From: Diabrotica undecimpunctata | Taxonomy: Eukaryota > Arthropoda > Insecta > Coleoptera > Chrysomelidae | Assembly (NCBI RefSeq): GCF_040954645.1 | Contig: NC_092805.1 | Span: 74,075,186-74,139,185, forward strand | Reading direction: 5' to 3' | DNA: 64,000 nt | In this document: positions 55,801 to 64,000 of the stretch, in pieces | How positions within the stretch are numbered: position 1 is the first letter of the stretch | How the letters are laid out: every line of letters starts with the position of its first letter | Made by a program: the position numbers and the translations under genes | Notes under the pieces: generated by a model | Seen by the model: the letters and a program-made list of their open reading frames with translations, nothing else | Databases searched by the model: none | What the model was told of the DNA's origin: nothing

Positions 55801-56650
55801 TTTGCCAAAAAGTTAAGATTTGCAGAAAAAACTTAAGTAGACCACTAGTCATAACAGAAACTCCAAAAACACCATTGGAAAGAATAAATATGGATATATT
55901 CGAATACCCTACTAAGAACTATGCTTTAACTATTCGTGACGAATTGACAAAATTCACGCAAGCCTATCTTTTGGAAGACAAAAAGGCAGTAACAGTAGCC
56001 AAGACACTCCTACTCTTCTTTCAACACTATGGAACACCGCTAAGAATTCATTGTGACTGCTGTCGAGAATTCGAAAATGCTATAATCAAAGATCTATGCG
56101 AATTATATATCAAACTAACATTTCCTAGTGTTAACCATCCACAATCTAATGGATCTGTAGAAAGATTTCATGCCACACTCTCAGAAATGATTAGAGCAAA
56201 TCAAGCCGAGAACCCAAACGATCATCCCTTCACTATACTTCCTTATACAATAATATGCTATAACAACGCAAAAAATAAGACCCACGGTTTTACACCATAT
56301 GAACTTATATTTGGGCACACTGTAGGCCGACCACCGGAAACTCTATACAATCAAAAAACACTAATGAGTAAATATATTCGAGACCTGAATAATCGCATGG
56401 AATATTCTTACAAAGTAGCCAGAGCAAAAACAGAAAGACAGAAAGAAAAAGCGAAAGTAAGATTTGACGAGAATATTTCAGAACGAAGGCCTGATTTTAA
56501 AATTGGTGACAAAATTTACGTAAAAGAATCCCATATTAAATCAAAATCCGATAATCTTTTTAATGGACCTTTCGAAATTCAAGATGTTTTTCCGCGCAAT
56601 TATCCTTAACCCCAAAACTGACCAAACCTTTAAAGTAAATTTTGACAGAC
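52816..56650 (+). pseudogene. pol: Pol remnant of the endogenous retrovirus
   Basis: Protease (52816-53577) has LLIDTCAG where D-T-G/S-A is expected, then GIIGLDFL. RT begins in another frame (53543-54217), with WVVPKKLDASGKQKWRVVID. A TGA follows 'FVRMPF' where Gly is conserved. Catalytic YMDDIIIY is at 54298. Frameshifts at about 54430 and 54920 divide RT and RNase H; TDTSAFAIGAVLSQ and the 'HRTGKINRNADAFSRI' tether remain. After a TAG at 55573, the integrase has a CEIC half-finger, D in MDIFEY, D in HCDCC and E in SVERFH, to 56609. Many motifs survive but the protein is broken at five or more sites. Confidence 0.9.
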
Positions 56651-56689
56651 TAAAACCTTATTTTGAATAATTTTCCTTTACAGATTCTA

Positions 56690-57760
56690 TGGACTTCTTT
56701 CTATCGTAAAATCCCAAATTCTCCTCACTCCCATTAATAACACAATTGGAATATTTTTTCATGAAAAAGGAACTATACGAATATCTAACGACAAATGGAC
56801 TTTACTTGTTTACAAAGAATTATTCCCTATCAAAACTACAATTTTGGAATTTTTTAAAACCTGTTGGAAAAATTTATTAACGTGGATACACCGAGAAAAC
56901 TTGCCTTTCGAGCCGAAGTAAAGACACATGTTAGTCTACTAAAACAAATCTCAAACTCCGTTAACTTAAAATATAAAGAAATAACCTCTGACACAGTACC
57001 TTATAATAAACGCCTAAAACGCGGTTTAGTAAATGGTATTGGAACAATCTGAAAATCTATTACTGGAAATTTAGACGCCTCTGACGGCGAATACTTTAAT
57101 AAATGTATAAATAAGATAAATTCCGATGAAACTCAAATTGAAAATCTCTTAAAAAATCAAATATCTGTTACCACTTCAGTTATAAGAACTTTCAACACTA
57201 CAATTCAAAAATTGCAAATAGATGAAGAAACTTTTAACAAAGACTTAAAAACTATTGAGACTACACTTCTGGTCATTAATAATGACATCTCCTTTTACCA
57301 AGCACAATTACAAATACTAGATTTATGTGAGTCTTTAATGGAAAGCTACGTATTTTTAGAAAATTATTTAAATTATATACTAAATTCTATCACATTCTCT
57401 CGCCTGCAAATTCCACATAGTTCTATTATTTCGCCCATAGACTTAATGGACGCATTAAAAGAAATCTCACAGTCATTACAAAATAACGCATTGCCTCTAC
57501 CCACTTATATGTTAAGTATAGCTCAGTATATTGACGTAATAAAACTACAAGCTTATCAGCTTGATTCAAAAATTGTTTTCGTTATCGAAATTCCGTTAGT
57601 TGATCCCGAAATATTCACCTTGTATCAATTATATTCAATACCAATATTAGATAATCAAACTGGTTTTCATCATATACTTTCAACTGTTCATAAATACATA
57701 GCGCGAGATGATGATTCAATTTCATATGTCTTACCCATGGCAGTCAAACTGCCAAGGTAA
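56690..57760 (+). pseudogene. env: Env remnant (insect F-protein-like)
   Basis: At 56745-56860 a frame resembles the N-terminal env block (GIFFHEKGT, WTLLVYKELF). From about 56864 another frame leads to a basic RLKR site (57011-57022) followed by GLVNGIGTI, the furin-type cleavage site and start of the fusion domain of insect errantivirus envelopes. A TGA at 57050 interrupts it. The frame resumes (to 57760) with NLDASDGEYF and long helical stretches including DLCESLMESYVFLENYLNYI. The membrane anchor is not found: a LINE fragment begins at about 57763. Non-functional. Confidence 0.8.
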
Positions 57761-57762
57761 GA

Positions 57763-58010
57763 GTTGACAACCAGTACACCCAAAATATCAAAATACAGAG
57801 AGAAGTCCGCCAGGGTTGCGTGCTGTCCCCACTACTTTTCAATGTCTACAGTGAAGTAAGTAAAAAGCGCTCTCAGACTCAATAGAAGGTATATCTATCA
57901 ATGGAGAAGTTTTGAATAACTTACGTTTTGCAGACGATACAGTAATAATGACGGATAACAACAATGATTTACAGATCGTAATGCAACGTGTTCAATCACA
58001 AATTAACCCC
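57763..58010 (+). mobile_element. RTE-like LINE RT fragment after env
   Basis: Reads NQYTQNIKIQREVRQGCVLS, PLLFNVYSE, then after a frame change ISINGEVLNNLRFADDTVIM (FADD catalytic box) and a helical tail. This is LINE RT, not retroviral. It abuts the env frame without a recognisable tail or duplication. Confidence 0.8.
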
Positions 58011-58049
58011 TTAATTTGTAATCTCACATTATTCTTAACTTCTTAATCT

Positions 58050-58277
58050 ATTATAGTTATATGAGAAAATATTAACCTTGAACTAGCTTAAGTTCGCCGA
58101 CTTCAGATTTCATCATCCCATTACCATAGAAACTGTTGAGCACGCAGTAGAACTTTGTACGATCCGTTGGCCAATATTCATGGGAACAGCGATTCAGCAC
58201 TTCATACCAAACCTATAAATTACCATTTTCAGATGCCGGAACCACTCTTAGCTGCAACTTCGACCAGTCCAGTAAAT
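58050..58277 (+). repeat. Partial 3' LTR of the endogenous retrovirus
   Basis: 58155-58277 matches 50951-51068. The LTR may begin near 58056 with AGTTATATGAG, since errantivirus LTRs commonly start AGT, but no good polypurine tract precedes it. It stops at 'gaccagtccagt', where the 5' LTR continues with different sequence. Confidence 0.65.
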
Positions 58278-59650
58278 AAATTATTTATTATCAATTGCAA
58301 AAAAGTAGCCTACTTCTAGTTTTTGGTAAACTGTAATTATTTTTAGTAACGTTCAATAACAATTAAGTAGTACAATAATTGTATTAATCCGCGAATGTTC
58401 TGTATTATTGTTTAGAATTAATTTTTAGTAGAAATGAATTTGAGTGTAAACCAAGAATTGAAATACTCATGATGATTGGGTATGGAGGCAAATCGCGAAC
58501 TCAAATAAATATCCAGAAATACCCATCACGCAGTCAACAGTAAGTAAGATTGAAAAGAAATTTCGAGAAACTGGTACGGTTGAAAATACACGCAAATCAG
58601 GTCGTCCCTCTGTAAATTATGTTACAACATTAGATGTTCTACTTGCTTTTGAAGAAGATGCTCACACTTCTGTTCGTAAGGTTAGTAGTGATCTCGATGT
58701 TTGCAAAACAACGGTACACAAAGTACGTAAAAGTAAGTAAAGTAAGTAAAATGCACAGTTGTACAGGAATTAAACGAGGATGATCCAGATAAAAGAATAC
58801 AATTTTGCGAAATAATGATGGATAACAGCCACCGAAAACCTCTTTTGGTTCAAAATATTTGCTCTGATGAGGCTAAATTCAAATTAAATGGCGAGGTCAA
58901 CTGTCAGAATTGTAGATACTGGGCAAAAGAAAACTCCAACTGGATGCGGGATCATCATACACAATACCCGCAAAAGGTAAACGTATGGGCTGGCATTGTA
59001 AGAAATAAAATCATTGGACCTTACTATTTCGAAGGTAATTTAAACGGGCCAGCATACCTTCAGTTTTTAAGTGGGTATCTCGTACCTACTTTAGTTAATT
59101 TATTCCCCAGTACAATTAATCTTGGAGGTTTTAATAAAAGTTTATGGTTTCAACAGGATGGTGCGCCTCCGCATTATGCTTTAGATGTTCGCAGGTACCT
59201 AAACGAAATTTTTCCGAACAGGTGGATTGGAAGACGTTCACATATTGAATGGCCAGCGAGGTCGCCAGACCTCAATCCTTTGGATTATTTTATGTGGGGT
59301 CATTTAAAGAATGTTGTTTATAAAACGAAAACTGCAAATATTGGAGACTTAAAAGCAAGAATTCGTAAAGAAATAAACAATATTTCTCAAGAAAGCATAA
59401 CCAAGGTTCTACAAGAATTTGTACAACGTTTGGGTTACTGTCAAATACAACAAGGGCTACAATTCGAACATTTAAAATTAAGTCATGTATTAATTATGGA
59501 TTACTTTCAAGTTATTTATTATAATTTATTAATATTATAAATCAATAAAAATTAATTTTCTAAGCGCATCTTTCAACTTATATCCGTTAGACCCCCAGTA
59601 TTATACTTTTTTGGAATCGGCTCATTTTTATCGATCTAAAAATGTCCTAA
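58278..59650 (+). mobile_element. DD41D mariner-type transposon
   Basis: The transposase gene begins about 160 bp inside the point where the retroviral LTR is cut off. No terminal inverted repeats were recognised, so the limits are approximate. The right side reaches an ACAGGGTGTTAC string at 59654 that may belong to a separate MITE. Confidence 0.6.
58437..59540 (+). pseudogene. Mariner-superfamily DD41D transposase, nearly intact
   Basis: The N-terminal region (58437-58730) is split between frames, with PITQSTVSKIEKKFRETG and NTRKSGRPSV of a helix-turn-helix domain. An expanded AGTA-type repeat (about 58725-58752) disrupts the frame. From 58815 a 241-codon open frame carries the catalytic core: Asp in CSDEAKF, Asp in QQDGAPPH and Asp in NPLDYFMWGH. 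I count 41 residues between the last two Asp, the DD41D spacing reported for rosa/Visitor-type mariners. The C-terminal QFEHLK box is present. The core is open and motif-complete; the N-terminal lesions make it a pseudogene. Confidence 0.85.
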
Positions 59651-59653
59651 AAT

Positions 59654-59840
59654 ACAGGGTGTTACATTTAAAAAAACAGCCGATGACGTCATGTGTATCA
59701 CCTTGTATAATGAAATTTTATTGTAAAATGTAGAACATTAAATTTAAAAATCGACGTGTTTTAGATTTTTTTAAAAAGGCTTTTCATTTAGGAAATATCG
59801 AATTTATTCCATACTTTACGGACACACTGTATATTACATA
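59654..59840. mobile_element. Possible short MITE
   Basis: ACAGGGTGTTAC at 59654 and GGACACACTGT at about 59819-59829 are imperfect inverses (ACAGGGTGTTA versus ACAGTGTGTCC) enclosing about 175 bp of non-coding DNA. Weak support only. Confidence 0.3.
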
Positions 59841-59844
59841 TATG

Positions 59845-60086
59845 TAACTAAACTTGGAACACTCGGTATATCGATTTTTAAAAAGATTTATTTAAAACAA
59901 TTTTTACAAAGACAACTTTCATTGAAGAGAACACATTCTAAAACTAAATTATAAAATTAATATTTACATGCATAACAACACAAAATGATAAAAATGTAAT
60001 TCTAGCTAACCGGAGATATGCTGAAACAGTAGACGCGCCTTGGGCAATGTCCTACAACTATTTGCATACACTGCTGGTTATTCACT
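59845..60086 (-). repeat. Retroviral-type LTR on the minus strand
   Basis: On the minus strand 'aggggaaaaag', a polypurine tract, is followed by AGTTATAGTGAATAACC. An errantivirus-type AGTTA start directly after the tract marks the LTR's first base at about 60086. An AATAAA signal occurs inside (about 59890), and the sequence ends near AGTTACATATAT at about 59845. It has no second LTR in the window. Confidence 0.55.
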
Positions 60087-60340
60087 ATAACTCTTTTTCC
60101 CCTTAAAATGAAGCTCCTTCAGAAAGTTGAATTTTGTTTTCTTTTTGTTTTGATGTTCTTGCTGCTTTCCTCTGTTGTTTTCTTTTGTAAATAAAATATA
60201 ATAAAGATAGGATAATACCAATATACAGTAGAATAGTCCATACGCTTGGAATGTGGAATTTTGTATACAGTGTAGGTAAAAGTTTATGGTCGGTACGGTA
60301 AAATTTAACAGGATATCTAACACAGATATAAAATCATATT
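60087..60340 (-). pseudogene. env: Env-like C-terminus (membrane anchor) of a second retroviral element
   Basis: The minus-strand frame ends with TAA at about 60105. It contains 'LLPTLYTKFHIPSVW', then a hydrophobic helix (TILLYIGIILSLLYFIY) and a basic tail (KRKQQRKAARTSKQ). A membrane anchor plus short basic tail, a polypurine tract and an AGTTA LTR start in immediate succession is the 3' end of an insect retrovirus. The rest of env is absent. It is not obviously the missing end of the 50.95-58.28 kb provirus because the orientation is opposite. Confidence 0.55.
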
Positions 60341-60481
60341 TTCAGCGAATACGACAAAGATAACAATCATATTTCCCCTTGGTCTGCCCTCCATATTTGA
60401 CGCCCATTGCCCATTGGTGAGACGATTAGTTCCTATCAGAGATATTTTACATATCTCTGGTTCCGATCCTAATATAAGAAA

Positions 60482-63022
60482 CTAGAGGTGGGTCGTTGAC
60501 ATTTTAAATATACAAATAGTACTTACATTTACATTACACATTATTAAATCGCGAATCGTCTAAATTGACATTTAAAAACTTTAAATGTCATTTAAAAAGT
60601 TTTTCCACTTTTCTTGTTAGCCGTGTTCTTCTTTTATTTAAAACTAAACCAGATTTTGAACATGTGTTCACAAGGTAACAGATTTTGTTACAATACTACA
60701 ATATTTTATGAATATAGTGGTTAAGTTAGGATACACATAGCGATGGTTTTTCCACCACTGTAATGGACAGTTCCAATCTCCGTTCGATTTTTTTTTGTGG
60801 GTATATATCATCAAACAAATACATGTCGACTTCTTTTATATCTCTCGATACAGGTGTATGTTTAGATGAGTCACGTCCAATTCATCAAAAATACACCATA
60901 GACTTCATAAAGTCATCTTTATCAGTTTCTTTTTCTTGTACTGGTTGATTTTCAATAGTACAATCTTCTTTTTCTTTTTTTATAGAAGTAACCAGCTTCT
61001 TAACTCTTTCTTTTTTTTACCTTCTTTTTTATCAGAAAATCCTTGCATTTTAAATCATTATTTGTCATTTTTGAATCTACGGTTTCTCACTGGTAAGCCA
61101 ACTAGTTGATGGTTGATTAAAAAAAACTACGTTTTGAGTAGACGTAAAGAGAGGAGCAACGAACACTTTACGTCGACGAGGACGATTAGTTGATCTGAGA
61201 GACTACTACAAAACTAAAAATAACTCTTTCGGGACAGTGGACAGTCGGGCTATCGGTTAACGTTGAAAATAAAATAACTAGGTATTCGGATTAATGAATG
61301 AGTTTCGATTTACGATTGATCTGCATTTTCGAAGGTGATGGATACTTCCATTAATAAAAATATTAGTTTAGAGTAAAAGAAACAAATAGATATGGATTTA
61401 CTAAATCTATGCAAAGACTCGTTTCATCCGTTTTCCATAGTTGAAGAACGAGCTTTTAATAAAAGGATATAAACCACCAACAAGAAAAACTTTGTCAGGT
61501 TCATTACTTTAGGAATGTTATATGAAAACAGCAAATTATTAGATCACAAGTTGTTAAAGAAGTAGAAAATATCTGTATTACTACTGACATCTGGACATCT
61601 GGAGTAACTGAGAGTTACATCTCATTAACAGGACAATATTTAACCGAAACTTTAGAATTTAAAACGGTTTTATTAGGCTGCTGCCATTATTCAGAATTCA
61701 GAAAACATCGCATTTGAAATTAGTGAAATTATTAATCAGTGGGGTCTAAAACCAAAAGTACATTTTGCAGTCACTGATAATGCCTCAAATATGGTCAAAG
61801 CTATTAGATATGTTTTGGAATGAAAACATTTAAATTGTTTTGCTCATACGTTAAATTTATTGGTGGAGGACGCACTTAAATGCTGTCGTGTACAAATAGA
61901 TAAAATAAAAAGTCTTTTTTCGACAATTCGGCAAAAAACATTTCAAAAAAGTACCTTATCTTCAGAAATGCTTTTAAATATCAATTACAACATAACAAAG
62001 TTCCCAAACGGCCAATCCAAGACGTGGAAACTAGGTAGAACTTCACCTATTACATCTTAAAAAGAATGACCGAGTTAGAAGAGGCAATCCGTTCCACATT
62101 GGTATTAGTTAAAACAGACTTAGACTTACACCAAATTTAAATAATGAAGACTGGATTATTTGTTCTCAACTTTCCCAAATTTTACGGCCTTTTAAAAAAA
62201 TAACAAGTACAATGAGTGGCCAAAAATACTTGAAGAGTAGTTCAGTGATTGATATGGTACGCTGCCTGCAAGAGTCTTGCAATAAAATTTTAGCAAACGA
62301 TAACCTTACATGCATAGTATCCGACGTAGTACAATTACTAATATCGGGTTTAGCAAAAAGATTTAGAGGGATAGAACATAGTGGCACATTGTCATTATAT
62401 ACATTTATGGATTCACGATTTAAAGTGCAGGTATTTTCTGATAAAAATAAAGCTAAAAAACAAAAGAAAGAGTTAAGAAGCTGGTTACTTCTATAATTAA
62501 AGAACAAGAAGATTGTACTAATGAAAATCAACCAGTACAAGAAAAAGAAACCGATAAAGATGACGTACGTATTTTTGATCAATTAATTGTACATGACTCA
62601 TCTAAACGTATACCTGTATCGAGAAATGGTGGAAAAACCATCGCCATGTATATCCTAACTTAACCACTATATTCATAAAATATTGTAAAAAATGTTCAAA
62701 ATTTGATTTAATTTTAAATAAAAGAAGAACACGGTTAACAAGAATAAAACTTATGTTTTTAAATGTCAATTTAGACTATTCGCGATTTAATAATAACGTG
62801 TAATGTAAATGTACGATTTACTATTTGTATTGTTTAGTTTATTTTTCAAGTTATAATAAATATATCCTTCATTAGTTTCTTTCACTGCAATAAATATACA
62901 CATAAACGATAATATCCATTATGTTTGTTTATTTGAAACCACTGGTAACAATCAACTAGTTACTTGTTTACGAAAAACGATTCAGTTTCGTTAACGATAA
63001 AAATGTCAACGTCCCACCTCTA
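60482..63022 (+). mobile_element. hAT-superfamily transposon with an inverted duplicate of its right end on the left
   Basis: The ends are inverted repeats (CTAGAGGTGGG then CGTTGACATTTT). Beyond the ends, 60482-61057 is the inverse of about 62440-63022, including the last roughly 60 codons of transposase and the 3' flank, with indels in both arms. The interior (61385-62500) has a plus-strand hAT transposase remnant. No clear 8-bp target duplication is visible: 'tataagaaa' on the left and 'ttatctat' on the right. Confidence 0.85.
61385..62640 (+). pseudogene. hAT transposase remnant (ZBED4-like)
   Basis: Frames broken by stops give, in order, DSFHPFSIVEERAFNK, ICITTDIWTSGVTESYISLT (first catalytic region), VHFAVTDNASNMVKAI (Asp region), LNCFAHTLNLLVEDALKCC, ILRPFKKITSTMSGQKYL and FMDSRFKVQVFSDKNKAKK. 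The typical C-terminal dimerisation segment is lost beyond 62500. The BED finger expected at the N-terminus is not found; the left part is replaced by the inverted arm. Stops at several points show it is dead. Confidence 0.85.
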
Positions 63023-63024
63023 GT

Positions 63025-63395
63025 TATCTATCTATACTATAAATTCAATAGGATTGTCAGGGCAGACATTTTGTAGTTCGTTAACACTCGGTGGTAAGCG
63101 GCTATATATTTATTTCTTTATTAGCACACAAAACCACTTCTCAATTATCATTTTTGACGGTTACATCTGTTGGAAGTCCGAACTAGAGAAGGTACACTCG
63201 CCTTGTTGCGAAATGTATTATTTAGTACCGCTTGCAGCTTATCCGTGCCATTGAGGTATACCCTGAATGCCAATAGAGAGGCAGGCGGACATCGTTATTT
63301 CTTTTCGAAAGTAATATTCTTAATGCAATACGGCAACATTGTGAAAACTCACCCACAAATAACCATTAAATCTGGTGGGTGGTAGTATTTCATGA
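63025..63395. other. Unassigned sequence
   Basis: Between the hAT element and the last transposase. Two short overlapping frames (63054-63254 and 63170-63385) have no recognisable similarity or start context. I see no element end. Confidence 0.4.
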
Positions 63396-63407
63396 GCGTA
63401 CCGTCGG

Positions 63408-64000
63408 GTAACATCATGGCATCAAAACCAACGTGCAGTACATCTGTTAATAAACAAAATAAAAAAAGGTGGTTATCTGTGAGAGAAAAGCAAATGATAA
63501 AATCGGTTTATGAGGGATTGCGTAGAAGATATCCAGATATGCTTATAGAGGACGTCGCGACATTGTCTGGAGATTTAACGAAAGTATCGGCTCGGTTTTC
63601 CGAATAATTCAAGGTAACAAACCTATCCAAAAACCAATCCATAAAGGACGTGCAAAAATTGTATTGGACGATAGTACGAAAAGTATAATCCGAAGAAAAG
63701 TTCATGGATTTTATTTTAGGAACGAACTGCCCACGTTAAAGGCTATTCAACGAGTAGTTAATGCAGACGCAGATGAGACTTTAAATAAAATATCCATGAG
63801 AGTATTACACAGAACTTTACATGAAATGGACTTTCGGTATGTAAAGAGAAATCGGAAAAGTTTGTTGATCGAGAGAGACGAATTAGTGATATGGCGGAGA
63901 AAATATTTGCAAAAAATTCGTGATTTTAGACGACTTGGTAAAAAAATTTATTATACGGACGAAACGTGGTTGAATGAGGGTCATACGAAATCCAAAGTAT
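63408..64000 (+). pseudogene. Tc1/mariner-superfamily (IS630-type) transposase, running off the window
   Basis: ATG at 63408 or 63417 opens a frame with WLSVREKQMIKSVYEGLRRR and DVATLSG. A frameshift near 63570-63600 moves to the frame with VFRIIQGNKPIQKPIHKGRA, RKVHGFYFRNELPT, MRVLHRTLHEMDFRYVKRNR and the first catalytic block YYTDETWLNEGHTKSKV at the window's end. It is the same family as the minus-strand copy at 36062-37279, here with the Trp that the other copy has lost. The second and third catalytic residues would lie beyond 64000. Confidence 0.85.

Larger units (their letters stand above)
50951..58277 (+). mobile_element. Decayed errantivirus-like endogenous retrovirus (gypsy group, with env)
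   Basis: Order: 3' piece of a 5' LTR, serine-tRNA-type primer site, leader, gag, pol, env and a partial 3' LTR. About 120 bp are shared between 50951-51068 and 58155-58277, marking the two LTRs. Gag lacks its N-terminal part; pol and env carry stops and frameshifts; a LINE fragment lies near the env end. Insect errantiviruses are the family with this primer site and an F-protein-like env. This copy cannot encode functional proteins. Confidence 0.88.

Noticed and set aside
51746..57760. A functional retrovirus
   Set aside because: Gag N-terminus deleted, several stops and frameshifts in pol and env, damaged LTRs; clearly an inactive fossil.
61500..62500. Domesticated host ZBED-type gene
   Set aside because: Stops, lost segments and flanking terminal inverted repeats show a dead hAT element.

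Overview
The window is AT-rich, repeat-dense, non-coding chromatin from an insect nuclear genome. A beetle is possible, but the sequence does not fix the order. The evidence is the element repertoire: R1-clade, jockey-like, RTE-like and Dong/R4-like LINEs, Ty3/gypsy LTR elements, an env-bearing errantivirus-type endogenous retrovirus, Tc1, DD41D, Spy/Harbinger-like and hAT transposons, and long (TA)n microsatellites. No host protein gene, tRNA, rRNA or CRISPR array could be supported. Nearly every open frame that can be recognised belongs to a mobile element.

Layout. 1-12.08 kb: one and a half forward copies (A, B) of a roughly 4.5 kb repeat unit bounded by (TA)n tracts and carrying a decayed jockey-like LINE. 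Copy B is split by a short repeat (12-bp TSD), which is itself split by a 5'-truncated R1-clade LINE (14-bp TSD). 12.09-20.44 kb: a young, intact gypsy element (gypsy-1) with identical-looking 1345-bp LTRs, an open gag and an open pol joined by a -1 slippery heptamer, and a heat-shock-element-like LTR promoter. 20.49-27.0 kb: an inverted third copy (C) of the TA-bounded unit with two LINE insertions. 27.09-35.72 kb: a related, older, internally deleted gypsy element (gypsy-2). Its 3' LTR is split by a Spy-like DNA transposon sitting exactly between AAA and TTT with no TSD; the intact 5' LTR is the empty site. The Spy-like element itself holds a MITE and a LINE tail.

35.7-41.5 kb: a broken Tc1/mariner-type transposon, a nearly intact Tc1 (DD34E) transposase that has lost its ATG, and a fold-back mariner-type element. 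41.5-45.0 kb: a minus-strand RTE-like LINE interrupted by an unidentified 1.4-kb insertion. 45.0-50.07 kb: two Dong/R4-like LINEs in tandem, each starting in a (TAA)n tract. The first has an open RT plus restriction-like endonuclease frame; the second keeps the 5' leader and N-terminal domain but lost its RT. 50.07-50.95 kb: a fold-back MITE between two (TA)n tracts. 50.95-58.28 kb: a decayed errantivirus-like provirus (partial LTR, tRNA-Ser-type primer site, gag, pol, env). 58.28-59.65 kb: a DD41D transposase gene. 59.85-60.34 kb: the 3' end of a second retrovirus-like element on the minus strand. 60.48-63.02 kb: a hAT element whose left end is an inverted duplicate of its right end. 63.4-64 kb: a Tc1/mariner-type transposase running off the window.

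The elements do not form one pathway; the window is a nested insertion history. Insertion order can be read directly: unit X, then the short split repeat, then the R1 LINE; gypsy-1 within a TA tract; gypsy-2, then Spy, then the MITE and LINE tail. The most informative points are the Spy-type footprint with its empty site, the heat-shock-like LTR promoter and clean -1 frameshift site of gypsy-1, the TAA-targeted Dong pair, and the repeated use of TA microsatellites as element borders.
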